Source: Microvirga sp. Mcv34
Lineage (GTDB): Bacteria > Pseudomonadota > Alphaproteobacteria > Rhizobiales > Beijerinckiaceae
Length of the DNA stretch: 64,000 nt
Reading direction: 5' to 3'
Assembly: GCF_024519725.1 (NCBI RefSeq)
Contig: NZ_JALJRK010000029.1
Coordinates: 1-64,000 of the forward strand
A program made the translations under genes and the position numbers. Under the pieces are notes generated by a model. It was not told the DNA's origin. It made no database searches and saw only the letters and a program-made list of their open reading frames with translations. Below are positions 35,047 through 45,455 of the stretch, in pieces; position 1 is the first letter of the stretch, and each line of letters starts with the position of its first letter.

Positions 35047-35372
35047 GCGTCATGCACAGTCTCAGCGATGAGAATTGCCCTCCGGCTCCTGTGCCGGACG
35101 GAGCCGAGGTCCGGGAGCTTCCCATCATCAACCGCCGGGGCCTGCACGCCCGCGCCTCGGCCAAGTTCGTCCAGACCGTCGAGCGGTTCAATTCCGACGT
35201 GACGGTGACCCGCTGCGGCGAGACCGTGGGCGGGCGCTCCATCATGGGCCTTCTGACCCTCGCGGCCGCCCAGGGCACCTCCATCACGGTCACGGCCAAG
35301 GGCGAGGATGCTCAGGCCTGCCTCCAGGCCATCGACGACCTTCTCGCCAACAGGTTCGGCGAGGACGAATAG
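35043..35372 (+). CDS. ptsH: HPr phosphocarrier protein with N-terminal extension
   Basis: 109 residues from a GTG overlapping the EIIA stop (106 from the ATG at 35052). It carries both regulatory sites: H35 in RRGLHARAS (EI-dependent) and S66 in GGRSIMGLL (HprK target). Typical HPr has about 85-90 residues, so the first ~20, Pro- and acid-rich, are an extension. It links nitrogen/carbon signals to EIIA and HprK. Confidence 0.92.
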   Translation: MSVMHSLSDENCPPAPVPDGAEVRELPIINRRGLHARASAKFVQTVERFNSDVTVTRCGETVGGRSIMGLLTLAAAQGTSITVTAKGEDAQACLQAIDDLLANRFGEDE

Positions 35373-35430
35373 GCCCCCTGCTCGGGACCGGGATAGGACG
35401 ATCCTGGCAGGACCTCCCACTCCGGATAAC

Positions 35431-35450
35431 ATATAAAGACATCTTTATAT
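35431..35450. promoter_or_regulatory. 20-bp palindrome upstream of ahcY, candidate SahR-type operator
   Basis: ATATAAAGA (35431-35439) and TCTTTATAT (35442-35450) form perfect 9-base arms around CA. They lie about 75-95 bases before the ahcY start, so the element probably overlaps the promoter. ahcY in many proteobacteria is controlled by the ArsR-family regulator SahR through AT-rich palindromes. Assignment to SahR is inference. Confidence 0.6.
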
Positions 35451-35524
35451 CTTGATTGCCTCTCCCGGCGAGCTCTGATAGAGACAGCGCCAATTCAACC
35501 GAACAGGTGCAGAGAGAGGCCATC

Positions 35525-36925
<1,401 letters not shown>

Positions 36926-36951
36926 TCGGTCGCTCCTCGCGAATGAACGAA

Positions 36952-36976
36952 AGCCCGGCTTTTGCCGGGCTTTTTT
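36952..36976 (+). terminator. Rho-independent terminator of ahcY
   Basis: Stem AGCCCGGC / GCCGGGCT with a TTTT loop and a following T-run, 26 bases after the ahcY stop. It also closes the transcript before the divL promoter. Confidence 0.92.
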
Positions 36977-37311
36977 CTTGCCTCACGTGCGGACGTCCAT
37001 GACGAGGCGGGAAACCATCGAATCGTCCAAACTGTCGCACCGGCATGTGTGTGTCACAAATGCAATATGGTTCGAGGAATTGCACACAGGTTCTCCAAAG
37101 GAAGTTTAAGCCGGTGTTAACCCTCTTCCTGGCGGAGTCGGGGGTAGTCTAGAGTGAACACGAATCGACCGGCTGTGCTGTGGCTTCGAACCTGCGCCGG
37201 CAGTTCCGTTCATGCGTAGACGGTTGACCCCTGCAGCGCCGCAAGGCGCGGTCGGGATCGATCCAACTTGGCCTTTGTTTTCTGGCCGCCAACAAGGAAG
37301 GGCAGCACGGC
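36977..37311. promoter_or_regulatory. divL upstream region
   Basis: About 335 bases after the ahcY terminator. It holds a full CtrA box at 37106 and GANTC methylation sites GAATC at 37020-37024 and 37162-37166, all common in cell-cycle promoters. An AAGGAAGG ribosome site precedes the divL start at 37312. No other gene is seen. Confidence 0.6.
37106..37120. promoter_or_regulatory. CtrA binding site TTAA-N7-TTAA
   Basis: TTAA-GCCGGTG-TTAA is a complete match to the CtrA consensus TTAA-N7-TTAA. It lies about 190 bases upstream of divL. DivL acts upstream of CtrA in the CckA relay, so a feedback loop is plausible (inference). Confidence 0.65.
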
Positions 37312-39882
37312 ATGGCCGGGCAATGGGAGCGTCATAGCGGCAACAGCGATGGGACAGGCTCCCTCGCCGGTTCGACCCGCATCCCCCTGTCCCTGATGCT
37401 CCTGACCGGCACCTCCCAGGCGGCCCTCGCCAACGACCTGCTGCGCCCGATCACGGACGGAGCGACGGACCTTCTCGGTTTCCTGAACAGTTTCGACCTG
37501 CACAACGCGGTCTATTTCGGCCTGTTCATGGGCCTCGTGGCCGTCTCGACCACCAGCGCCCTGCTGTTGATGCACGAGCGCAAGCGTGCCGCCCGGATGG
37601 AGCGGCGCCTGCGCAACGAGCTCGACGCCCTGCGGGGCTCGGATGATCTCGCGACCCTCCTCATGGGCTCGGAACGCCAGCTCCTCGTGAGCTGGCACGG
37701 GCGGGAGGGCGAACCGCGCTTCCAGGGCGACCCCACCATCGTGGGCGAGAATGCCTCGGCCCAGCGCGCGCTGGCCTTCGGCACCTGGCTCGCCCCGGCG
37801 GACGCCACCGCGGTGGAGAGCGCCCTCGAACAGCTTAAAGAGCGCGGCCAGGCGTTCCGCATGACTGGGCGCTGCACCGCGGGCCGCCGCTTCGTCGACG
37901 TGGAGGGCCGCACCATCGGCGGACGGGCGCTCCTGCGCCTGCGGGACGTGACCGGCGACCGGGCCGAGCTCATGAAGGTTCAGGGCCAGCTCTCGGTGGC
38001 GCGCAGCGACCTGCGCTCCATGACGATGCTGCTCGACGACGTGGCCTATCCGCTCTGGATCCGCGATACGGACGACAAGCTGCTCTGGGCGAACCAGGCC
38101 TATCTGCGCTCCGTCGAGGCCAAGGACCTCGACGACGCCATCGCCCGTTCCCTCGAACTCCTCGGCACGGCCACCCGGGACGAGGCGCGGCGGCAGCGCC
38201 GGTCGGGCGCCACCTATTCGGGCCGGGTCACGGCCGTCGTCGCGGGCCATCGCGCGGTGCTCGACGTGATCGAGCGCCCCACCGCCGGCGGCAGCGCGGG
38301 CATTGCCGTGGACGTGTCCGAACTCGAAGCGGTGCGCACCAACCTGCAGCGCCAGATGGACGCCCATGTGCGCACCCTGGACCAGCTGCCGACGGCGGTC
38401 GCGATCTTCGACGGGTCGCAGACCCTCATCTTCAGCAACGCCGCCTATCAGCGTCTCTGGGGCCTGGACGGCGCCTTCCTCGCCTCCCGCCCCACGGACA
38501 GCGAGGTGCTCGACAAGCTGCGCGCCGGTCGCAAGATTCCCGAGCAGGCGGATTTCCGCGCCTGGAAGACCGAGTTCCTGCAGGGCTATCACTCGGTCGA
38601 GCAGCAGGAAACCTGGTGGCATCTGCCCGACCGGCGCACCTTGCGCGTGGTCATCAACCCCAATCCGCAGGGCGGCGTCACCTACCTGTTCGACGACGTG
38701 AGCGAGCGCTTCGAGCTCGCCTCGCAGGTGCATTCGTTGACCCGCGTGCAGTCCGAGACCCTGGACACCCTGAAGGAAGGCGTCGCCGTGTTCGGCTCCG
38801 ACGGGCGCCTCAAGCTGCACAACCGCGCCTTCGCCGACATGTGGAACCTGTCGCCCGAGATGACGGCCGAAAACCCGCATATCGACACGATCATCAGGGC
38901 CTGCCGTCTGCTGTCGCCGCGCGACGAGCCATGGATCGACATTCGCGGCGCGGTGGCGGGCCTTGCCGACATGCGCATGGGGCTCACCTGCCGCATCGAA
39001 CGCCTCGACGGCACGGCGCTCGACTGCGCGGCCCAACCCCTGCCCGACGGCGCGACGCTCCTGAGCTTCACGGACGTCACCGCGAGCGTGAACGTGGAGC
39101 GCGCGCTCACCGAGCGCAACGACGCGCTGGAACGGGCCTCGCGCCTGCGCGACGAATTCGTGCACCACGTGTCCTACGAGCTGCGCTCGCCGCTCACCAA
39201 CATCATCGGCTTCACGCAATTGCTCGGCGACGAGACGGTAGGCGCCCTCAATCCGCGCCAGCGCGATTACGCCGACCACATCATGCGGTCCTCGGCGTCG
39301 CTGCTCGCGATCCTCAACGACATTCTCGATCTCGCTTCCATCGACACCGGCTCGCTGGAATTGACGCCCGAGATCGTCGACATCCGCTCCACCATCGAGG
39401 CCGCCATGCGCGGGCTCGAGGACCGGCTGGCGGAATCCTCCCTCAACCTGGTCATCGACACGCCGGACGACATCGGCACCTTCGTGGCCGACGGCAAGCG
39501 CGTTCGCCAGATTCTGTTCAACCTGCTCTCCAACGCGGTCGGCTTCTCGTCGCCCGGCCAGACGATCCAGGTGTCGGCGCGCAAGCGCGGCGGCGAGGTG
39601 ATCTTCGACGTGAAGGACCAGGGGCGCGGCATTCCGGCCGAGATCAAGGCGCGCATCTTCGAGCGGTTCGAAAGCCACACGCTGGGAACGCGCCATCGCG
39701 GCGTGGGCCTGGGGCTGTCCATCGTGCGCTCCTTCGTGGAACTGCATGGCGGGCGCATCGAGGTCTCGTCTACGCCAGGCCTCGGCACCACGGTCACGTG
39801 CATCTTCCCCAATGACCGGCACGAGGCGCCGTCCGATGGCCGATCCGCGCAATCTGCGCTAACTCCAATCGCAGCCGAGTAG
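37312..39882 (+). CDS. divL: Atypical sensor kinase DivL (Tyr in place of phospho-His)
   Basis: An 856-residue PAS-kinase. A hydrophobic N-terminus and a transmembrane segment lie at about residues 63-86. Several PAS-like regions follow, then a HisKA-like region and an HATPase domain (DQGRGIP, GVGLGLSIVRSF). In the H-box the sequence is HHVSYELRSPL: residue 622 is Tyr where kinases carry the phospho-accepting His. This substitution is the mark of Caulobacter DivL, which works as a non-kinase adaptor controlling CckA and CtrA. Its location next to ahcY and the chvGI block matches Agrobacterium. The start at 37312 has AAGGAAGG upstream. Confidence 0.9.
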   Translation: MAGQWERHSGNSDGTGSLAGSTRIPLSLMLLTGTSQAALANDLLRPITDGATDLLGFLNSFDLHNAVYFGLFMGLVAVSTTSALLLMHERKRAARMERRLRNELDALRGSDDLATLLMGSERQLLVSWHGREGEPRFQGDPTIVGENASAQRALAFGTWLAPADATAVESALEQLKERGQAFRMTGRCTAGRRFVDVEGRTIGGRALLRLRDVTGDRAELMKVQGQLSVARSDLRSMTMLLDDVAYPLWIRDTDDKLLWANQAYLRSVEAKDLDDAIARSLELLGTATRDEARRQRRSGATYSGRVTAVVAGHRAVLDVIERPTAGGSAGIAVDVSELEAVRTNLQRQMDAHVRTLDQLPTAVAIFDGSQTLIFSNAAYQRLWGLDGAFLASRPTDSEVLDKLRAGRKIPEQADFRAWKTEFLQGYHSVEQQETWWHLPDRRTLRVVINPNPQGGVTYLFDDVSERFELASQVHSLTRVQSETLDTLKEGVAVFGSDGRLKLHNRAFADMWNLSPEMTAENPHIDTIIRACRLLSPRDEPWIDIRGAVAGLADMRMGLTCRIERLDGTALDCAAQPLPDGATLLSFTDVTASVNVERALTERNDALERASRLRDEFVHHVSYELRSPLTNIIGFTQLLGDETVGALNPRQRDYADHIMRSSASLLAILNDILDLASIDTGSLELTPEIVDIRSTIEAAMRGLEDRLAESSLNLVIDTPDDIGTFVADGKRVRQILFNLLSNAVGFSSPGQTIQVSARKRGGEVIFDVKDQGRGIPAEIKARIFERFESHTLGTRHRGVGLGLSIVRSFVELHGGRIEVSSTPGLGTTVTCIFPNDRHEAPSDGRSAQSALTPIAAE

Positions 39883-39890
39883 GAACAGCG

Positions 39891-41477
39891 ATGGTGAATG
39901 GACTGGCCCTCATGCCCGAGCAGGATCTTTTGCAAGCCGCCTGGATCGTGACGCTTCCCGACCACGCGTCGACGGAGCGCTTCGCCCGGATCCTGGCCGA
40001 AGAGCTGAAACCGGGAGACCTCGTCACCTTGTCGGGCGGCCTCGGCGCCGGCAAGACGACCCTCGCCCGCGCCCTGGTGCGGACCCTGGCGGGCGATCCG
40101 GAGCTCGAGGTCCCGAGCCCCACCTTCACCCTGATGCAGGTCTATGACGGCCAGCAGCCCCCCATCGTCCATGCGGATTTCTACCGCCTCTCCGGCGGCT
40201 ACGAACTCGCGGAGCTGGGCTGGGACGAGATGACGGAGAACGCCATCGCGCTCGTCGAATGGCCGGAACGGGCCGACGGCGCGCTGAACCCCGAGCATCT
40301 CGACATCCGCCTCGACTTCGCCCCCGGCAGCCAGGGACGCGGCCGCCTCGCGATGCTCACCGGAACCGGCGCTTTCGCATCCCGGCTCCAGCGCATGAAG
40401 GCCTATCGCAGCCTCGTCGAGCGCTGCGGCTGGGGCGATGCGAAGCGCCAGCCCATGCCGAGCGACGCCTCCGTGATCCGCTCCTACGAGCGCCTGGTGA
40501 AGCCCGACGGCTCGACCGCGCTGCTGATGATCTCGCCCCCGCGTCCGGTCGGGCCCGCCGTGCGGCGCGGCAAGCCCTACACGACCATCGCGAAGCTGGC
40601 CGAGACGGTGCATGCCTTCGTGGCCATGGACAAGGGCCTGCGCGCCCTCGGCTTCAGCGCGCCCTACATCTACGGCGAGGATCTCGATGCGGGCCTCCTC
40701 CTCATCGAGGATCTCGGCTCCGAGCCCTTCACCGACGCCAGGGGCCCGATCCCGGAGCGCTATGCGGAGGCGACCCGGGTCCTGGCGCAGCTCCACGGCC
40801 AAACCCTGCCGCAGGTGCTTCCCGTGGCGGACGGCATCGACCATCCGATCCCGCCCTACGACCTCGAAGCGCTGCTCATCGAGGTGGAGCTTCTGCTCGA
40901 CTGGTACGTGCCCCACATCATCGGCACGCAGCCCTCAGGGTCGGCGCGGGCGGAGTTCGTCAATCTCTGGACCGAGACCCTGGGCGAGGTTCTCGCCGCC
41001 CCGGCCACCTGGACCCTGCGCGACTATCACTCCCCCAACCTGATCTGGCTGCCCCGCCGCGAGGGCCTGCAGCGGGTCGGCATGATCGACTTCCAGGACG
41101 CGGTTCTGGGCTCGCCCGCCTACGACGTCGCGTCGCTCCTGCAGGATGCGCGCGTGACCGTGCCGCCCGAGCTCGAACTGAAGCTCATAGGCCTCTATGC
41201 CCGCGACCGGAAAGCCGTCGACCCCGATTTCGACGTGTCGGCCTTCGCCCGCGCCTATGCGATCATGGCGGGCCAGCGTGCAACCAAGATCCTCGGCATC
41301 TTCGCCCGCCTCGACCGGCGCGACGGCAAGCCGCATTACCTCAAGCATCTGCCGCGGATCGAAGCCTATCTCATCCGCAACCTCGCTCATCCGGCCCTGG
41401 GCAAGCTCAAGGGCTGGTATGAAAATTATCTGCCGAGGCTCATCCCGCCGGCGGATGAAGTCCCTCCCGAATCCTGA
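39891..41477 (+). CDS. tsaE: TsaE domain fused to AmgK-like aminosugar kinase
   Basis: 528 residues, two domains. Residues 1 to about 150 are TsaE, the ATPase for the threonylcarbamoyl-adenosine (t6A) modification of tRNA: GGLGAGKTT at 49-57, SPTFTL near 75, HADFYRL near 93 and VEWPER. Residues from about 165 to the end are an aminoglycoside-phosphotransferase fold with the catalytic H380xxN and metal D400 in GMIDFQD. That half resembles AmgK, the anomeric kinase for N-acetylmuramate and N-acetylglucosamine. A murU-like gene follows at once. AGGA precedes the ATG, and it begins 8 bases after divL ends. Confidence 0.88.
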   Translation: MVNGLALMPEQDLLQAAWIVTLPDHASTERFARILAEELKPGDLVTLSGGLGAGKTTLARALVRTLAGDPELEVPSPTFTLMQVYDGQQPPIVHADFYRLSGGYELAELGWDEMTENAIALVEWPERADGALNPEHLDIRLDFAPGSQGRGRLAMLTGTGAFASRLQRMKAYRSLVERCGWGDAKRQPMPSDASVIRSYERLVKPDGSTALLMISPPRPVGPAVRRGKPYTTIAKLAETVHAFVAMDKGLRALGFSAPYIYGEDLDAGLLLIEDLGSEPFTDARGPIPERYAEATRVLAQLHGQTLPQVLPVADGIDHPIPPYDLEALLIEVELLLDWYVPHIIGTQPSGSARAEFVNLWTETLGEVLAAPATWTLRDYHSPNLIWLPRREGLQRVGMIDFQDAVLGSPAYDVASLLQDARVTVPPELELKLIGLYARDRKAVDPDFDVSAFARAYAIMAGQRATKILGIFARLDRRDGKPHYLKHLPRIEAYLIRNLAHPALGKLKGWYENYLPRLIPPADEVPPES

Positions 41478-41486
41478 GCCAGCCCC

Positions 41487-42221
41487 TTGTCCCAGACCTC
41501 ACCGCGCGCGCCGCACAAAGCCATCGTTCTCGCCGCAGGCCTGGGCAAGCGCATGCTGCCGATCACGGCCACCCTGCCGAAGCCCCTCGTGAAGGTGGCG
41601 GGACAAAGTCTCATCGACTTCGCCCTCGACCGGCTGCACGAGGCGGGCATCGACACGGTGGTGGTGAACGTGCACCACTTCGCCGACATGCTCGAAGCGC
41701 ATGTGTGCACGCGTGCGTTCCCGCGCATCATCATCTCCGATGAGCGCGGCGAGCTCCTGGAAACCGGCGGCGGCGTGAAGAAGGCCCTGCCCCTTCTCGG
41801 CGACGAGCCCTTCATCACGTTCAATTCCGATTCGCTCTGGATCGAGGGCAAAGAGCCGAATCTGAAGCGTCTCGTGGCGGCCTGGGAGCCGGACAGGATG
41901 GACATTCTCATGCTCGTGGCGCCGTTATCCACAAGCATCGGTTTCGAAGGCCGGGGCGATTTTCACATGGACGAGAGCGGCCGCCTGCGCCGCCGCGGAA
42001 CGGACCCGAGCGCTCCTTTCGCCTATGCGGGCGTCGCCATCGTGAAGCCGGAACTCGTGCACGGAACGCCCGACGGAGCGTTCTCGGCCAACGCCTTCTA
42101 CGATCGCGCCATCGCGAAGGAGCGCCTCTACGGCTTGTGCATGGAGGGGCAATGGCTGCATGTTGGGGAGCCTCAGGCGATTACCGAGGCCGAACGATGC
42201 CTCGCCGCCAGCAAGCGATGA
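41487..42221 (+). CDS. murU: Nucleotidyltransferase, probable MurU (N-acetylmuramate-1-phosphate uridylyltransferase)
   Basis: A 244-residue NTP-transferase. The nucleotide loop LAAGLGKRMLP and TLPKPLVKVAG (about residues 15-40) are as in MurU and GlmU-type enzymes, but there is no left-handed helix domain, as in MurU. It would make UDP-MurNAc from MurNAc-1-phosphate in the cell-wall recycling route that bypasses de novo synthesis and gives fosfomycin tolerance in Pseudomonas and Caulobacter. The start is a TTG at 41487, 9 bases after the kinase stop; there is no strong ribosome site. Confidence 0.85.
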   Translation: MSQTSPRAPHKAIVLAAGLGKRMLPITATLPKPLVKVAGQSLIDFALDRLHEAGIDTVVVNVHHFADMLEAHVCTRAFPRIIISDERGELLETGGGVKKALPLLGDEPFITFNSDSLWIEGKEPNLKRLVAAWEPDRMDILMLVAPLSTSIGFEGRGDFHMDESGRLRRRGTDPSAPFAYAGVAIVKPELVHGTPDGAFSANAFYDRAIAKERLYGLCMEGQWLHVGEPQAITEAERCLAASKR

Positions 42222-42230
42222 GGTTTTCGA

Positions 42231-45200
42231 GTGCCGAGCATGACCGGGAAAAGTGGGGATCGGTTTTCCGACGCGGTCAGGCTTGATTCGAGGATTGCGC
42301 CGCGCGTCTTTTCGATCCCGCCGGGCTGCGCCTTCCTGCCGGCGCTGGTGGACGCATTGTTCGACGGGGATCTCGTCGGCCCCCTGCCGGACGATCCGGC
42401 GGCTTTGTCCGACATCACGATCTATGTTCCCAACCGCCGCGCCACCCGGGCGCTGATCGCGCTGCTCGCCGAGCGCGGCGCCGGGCGGGCGCAGCTCCTG
42501 CCGCGGATCGTCCCCCTGGGTGAAACCGACGAGGCCGAGTTCGAGCTGACGGGCCTCGAAGGCACGCCGCTCCAGGAGGCCGCGAGCCTCAAGCCCCCGA
42601 TTCCGCCCCTGGAGCGCCGTCTCATCCTCACACGCCTCGTGCAGCGCTGGTCGGCGGAAGTGGACCGCGCGCTGCTGCAGCTCGGCCCCGAGGTGCCCTT
42701 CATGGTGCCGGCCTCGCCGGCCGACGCTGTGAACCTCGCGGGCGATCTCGAAACCCTGATGGATGCCTTCACGACGGAAGGCATCGACTGGCATGCCCTC
42801 GAACTGGCGGTGGATTCCGACTACTCGACCTATTTCGAGATCACGCGCCATTTCGTGCAGATCGCGAGCGAGAACTGGCCCCGAATCCTGGCCGAGCGCC
42901 AGGCGAGCGACCCAGCGCAGCGGCGCAACGCGCTCCTCGACGCGGAGGCCCGTCGCCTGACCCGCGAGCGGCCCGCGCATCCGATCATTGTCGCAGGCTC
43001 GACCGGTTCGGTGCCGGCGACCGCGAACCTCATGGGCGTGATCGCGCGCCTGCCCAAGGGCGCGGTCGTGCTGCCGGGGCTCGACACGGTTCTCGACGAG
43101 GAGAGCTGGTCCACCATCGGGGGTGTCGGCGACGACGAGACCGATCCGGTGCACGGGCACCCGCAGGCGTCGCTCCGCCGCCTCCTGGACAAGCATCTGC
43201 GCGTCCCGCGCGCCGCCGTCACCGTTCTCGGCGCGGTGCCGGACGCCGCGCAGGCCCGCAACCACCTGCTCTCCGAGATCCTACGCCCAGCCGACACCAC
43301 GGACCGCTGGTCGCTGATCGCGCCCGAGGATCGCGCCTCCATGAGCGCGCGCGGCTGCGAGGGCCTCGCCATCATCGAGGCCATGGACGAGCGCGAGGAA
43401 GCGCTCGCCATTGCCATTGCGCTGCGCGAAACCATGGCGCATCCGCACAAGACCGCAGCCCTCGTCACGCCGGACCGCGCGCTCGCCACGCGCGTGACGG
43501 CGGAGCTCGCCCGCTGGGGCCTGAGCGTCGAGGATTCCGCCGGCATTCCGTTGTCCGACACGCCCGCCGGACGCCTCGCGCGCATGGCCGCGGAAGCGGC
43601 CGCCGACGATTTGCGGCCCGTGCGCCTTCTGGCCCTGCTCGCGCACCCGATGGTGCGGCTCGGCCTGCCTCGCGAAACGGTCGAGCACGCGGCGAGCGTG
43701 CTCGAAATCGGCGTGTTGCGCGGGCCCGCTCCCGCGCTCGGCATCGAGGGCATGCGCGCCGCGCTCGCCAGCCGCCGCGCCGGGAACGATCATCGCACGC
43801 CGCGCCCGCGCAAGCGCCTGACGGAGGCCGATTGGGACCTCGCCGACGATCTGCTGCAGCGACTCGGCGTCGCCTTCGAGACCTTCACGCCGTCCGTGCA
43901 CGGCGAAGGGCGTCTCGACCTCATGTCCCTCGTGGAGCATCACCGCCGCGCTGTCGAGCTGCTCTGGACCGGTCCGGACGACGCATCTGAAGAGCAGGAC
44001 GACGATTCCTCGAGGGAAGCGCTCGCGGCTTTGTTCGACGATCTCGAACATTCCGACATCCGCGCAGAGGAAGGCCATCCGCTCGCGGGCCGCTTCGTCG
44101 ATTACCCGACCTTCTTCACGGCACTCGCCAATCAGCGCTCGTTGAGCCCTTCGCCACGCGCCACGCACCGGCGCCTGAAGATCCTCGGCCTGCTCGAAGC
44201 GCGCCTTCTCTCCGTCGACCGGGTGGTGCTCGGCGGTTTGGACGAGGGCTCCTGGCCGCCGCGCACGGTGACGGACGCGTTCCTCAACCGGCCCATGCGC
44301 TCGCGCGTCGGCCTGATGCCGCCGGAGCGGCGCATCGGCCAGACGGCGCACGATTTCGTGCAGGCGCTCGGCACGCACGACGTGGTGATCACCCGCGCGC
44401 ACAAGCGCGACGGCTCGCCCATGGTTCCCTCGCGTTTCCTCCAGCGCCTGAAGGCCTTTACCGGCAAGGACGTGTGGGAGCGCATGACGAACGCCGGCGA
44501 ATATTACCGCCGTCTCGCGCGCACTCTCGACACGCCGGAGCCCGCGCCGTCGCTGCCGCGCCCGCGTCCGAAGCCCGATCCGGCCCTGTTCCCGCGCTCC
44601 TTGAGCGTCACGGAGATCGAGACGCTGGTGCGAGACCCCTATTCGATCTTCGCGCGCCACATCCTCAAGCTCGATGCGCTCGATGCGATTGCCGTGACGC
44701 CGAGCGCCGCGGATCGCGGCACGATCATCCACGACGTGCTGGGCACGTTCGCCGAGCGATACCCGAAGGCGATGCCGGCTCATGCGCAGGAGATCCTGCT
44801 CGCTCTCGGCACCGACGCCTTCGCGGACATCGCCGAGGCCTATCCCGAACTCTATGCGGAATGGTGGCCGCGCTTCACCAGGCTCGCCACCGAATTCGTC
44901 GTGTGGGAGCAGAACCGCCGCCCCGATCTCGTCGAGATCTATGCGGAACGCTCGGGCCGCCTGTCGATCCCGCTGCCGGACGGCACGATCTTCAACTTGC
45001 GCGCCCGCGCCGACCGCATCGAGCATCGCCGCGACGGCCGCTTCGCGATCATCGATTTCAAAACGGGACAGCCGCCCGGCGTGCGCGAGGTCTATGCCGG
45101 CTTCTCGCCGCAGCTGACGCTGGAAGCCATGATGCTGATGAAGGGCGCCTTCAAGGGGCTGCCCATGGCGAAGGACACGCCGGACCTGATCTACATCCAC

Positions 45201-45455
45201 ACCACCGGCGGCCGCGAGCCGATCACGCCGCGCGAGATCAAGCCCGGACGCGACGAGGAGCGTTCGGTGCCGGAGATCGTCGAGGAGCATCGCCGCCGCT
45301 TCGAGGGCATGATCGTGCGCTATGCCAAGGGCGAAGCGGCTTACGTCTCGCGGCCGTTCCCGAAATATGCGCGCCGCTTCTCGGAATACGACCATCTGGC
45401 GCGCGTGAAGGAATGGTCGCTGGCGAGCGCCGGCGGGGTTGAGGGGTCCGAATGA
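42231..45455 (+). CDS. addB: Double-strand break repair protein AddB
   Basis: A 1074-residue partner of the AddAB helicase-nuclease. The middle carries helicase-like folds without full motor motifs (VLGGLDEGSWPPR). The C-terminus has the RecB-like nuclease core: DRGTIIHDVLGTF and AIIDFKTGQPPG. As usual in alphaproteobacteria, no four-Cys Fe-S box is visible around the nuclease. A GTG at 42231 and an ATG at 42240 are both possible starts. It overlaps addA by ATGA. Confidence 0.95.
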   Translation: MPSMTGKSGDRFSDAVRLDSRIAPRVFSIPPGCAFLPALVDALFDGDLVGPLPDDPAALSDITIYVPNRRATRALIALLAERGAGRAQLLPRIVPLGETDEAEFELTGLEGTPLQEAASLKPPIPPLERRLILTRLVQRWSAEVDRALLQLGPEVPFMVPASPADAVNLAGDLETLMDAFTTEGIDWHALELAVDSDYSTYFEITRHFVQIASENWPRILAERQASDPAQRRNALLDAEARRLTRERPAHPIIVAGSTGSVPATANLMGVIARLPKGAVVLPGLDTVLDEESWSTIGGVGDDETDPVHGHPQASLRRLLDKHLRVPRAAVTVLGAVPDAAQARNHLLSEILRPADTTDRWSLIAPEDRASMSARGCEGLAIIEAMDEREEALAIAIALRETMAHPHKTAALVTPDRALATRVTAELARWGLSVEDSAGIPLSDTPAGRLARMAAEAAADDLRPVRLLALLAHPMVRLGLPRETVEHAASVLEIGVLRGPAPALGIEGMRAALASRRAGNDHRTPRPRKRLTEADWDLADDLLQRLGVAFETFTPSVHGEGRLDLMSLVEHHRRAVELLWTGPDDASEEQDDDSSREALAALFDDLEHSDIRAEEGHPLAGRFVDYPTFFTALANQRSLSPSPRATHRRLKILGLLEARLLSVDRVVLGGLDEGSWPPRTVTDAFLNRPMRSRVGLMPPERRIGQTAHDFVQALGTHDVVITRAHKRDGSPMVPSRFLQRLKAFTGKDVWERMTNAGEYYRRLARTLDTPEPAPSLPRPRPKPDPALFPRSLSVTEIETLVRDPYSIFARHILKLDALDAIAVTPSAADRGTIIHDVLGTFAERYPKAMPAHAQEILLALGTDAFADIAEAYPELYAEWWPRFTRLATEFVVWEQNRRPDLVEIYAERSGRLSIPLPDGTIFNLRARADRIEHRRDGRFAIIDFKTGQPPGVREVYAGFSPQLTLEAMMLMKGAFKGLPMAKDTPDLIYIHTTGGREPITPREIKPGRDEERSVPEIVEEHRRRFEGMIVRYAKGEAAYVSRPFPKYARRFSEYDHLARVKEWSLASAGGVEGSE

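Noticed and set aside
35373-35524. SAH or SAM riboswitch before ahcY
   Set aside because: The leader is short and shows a DNA palindrome, but no conserved riboswitch core was recognised; a protein operator explains it better.
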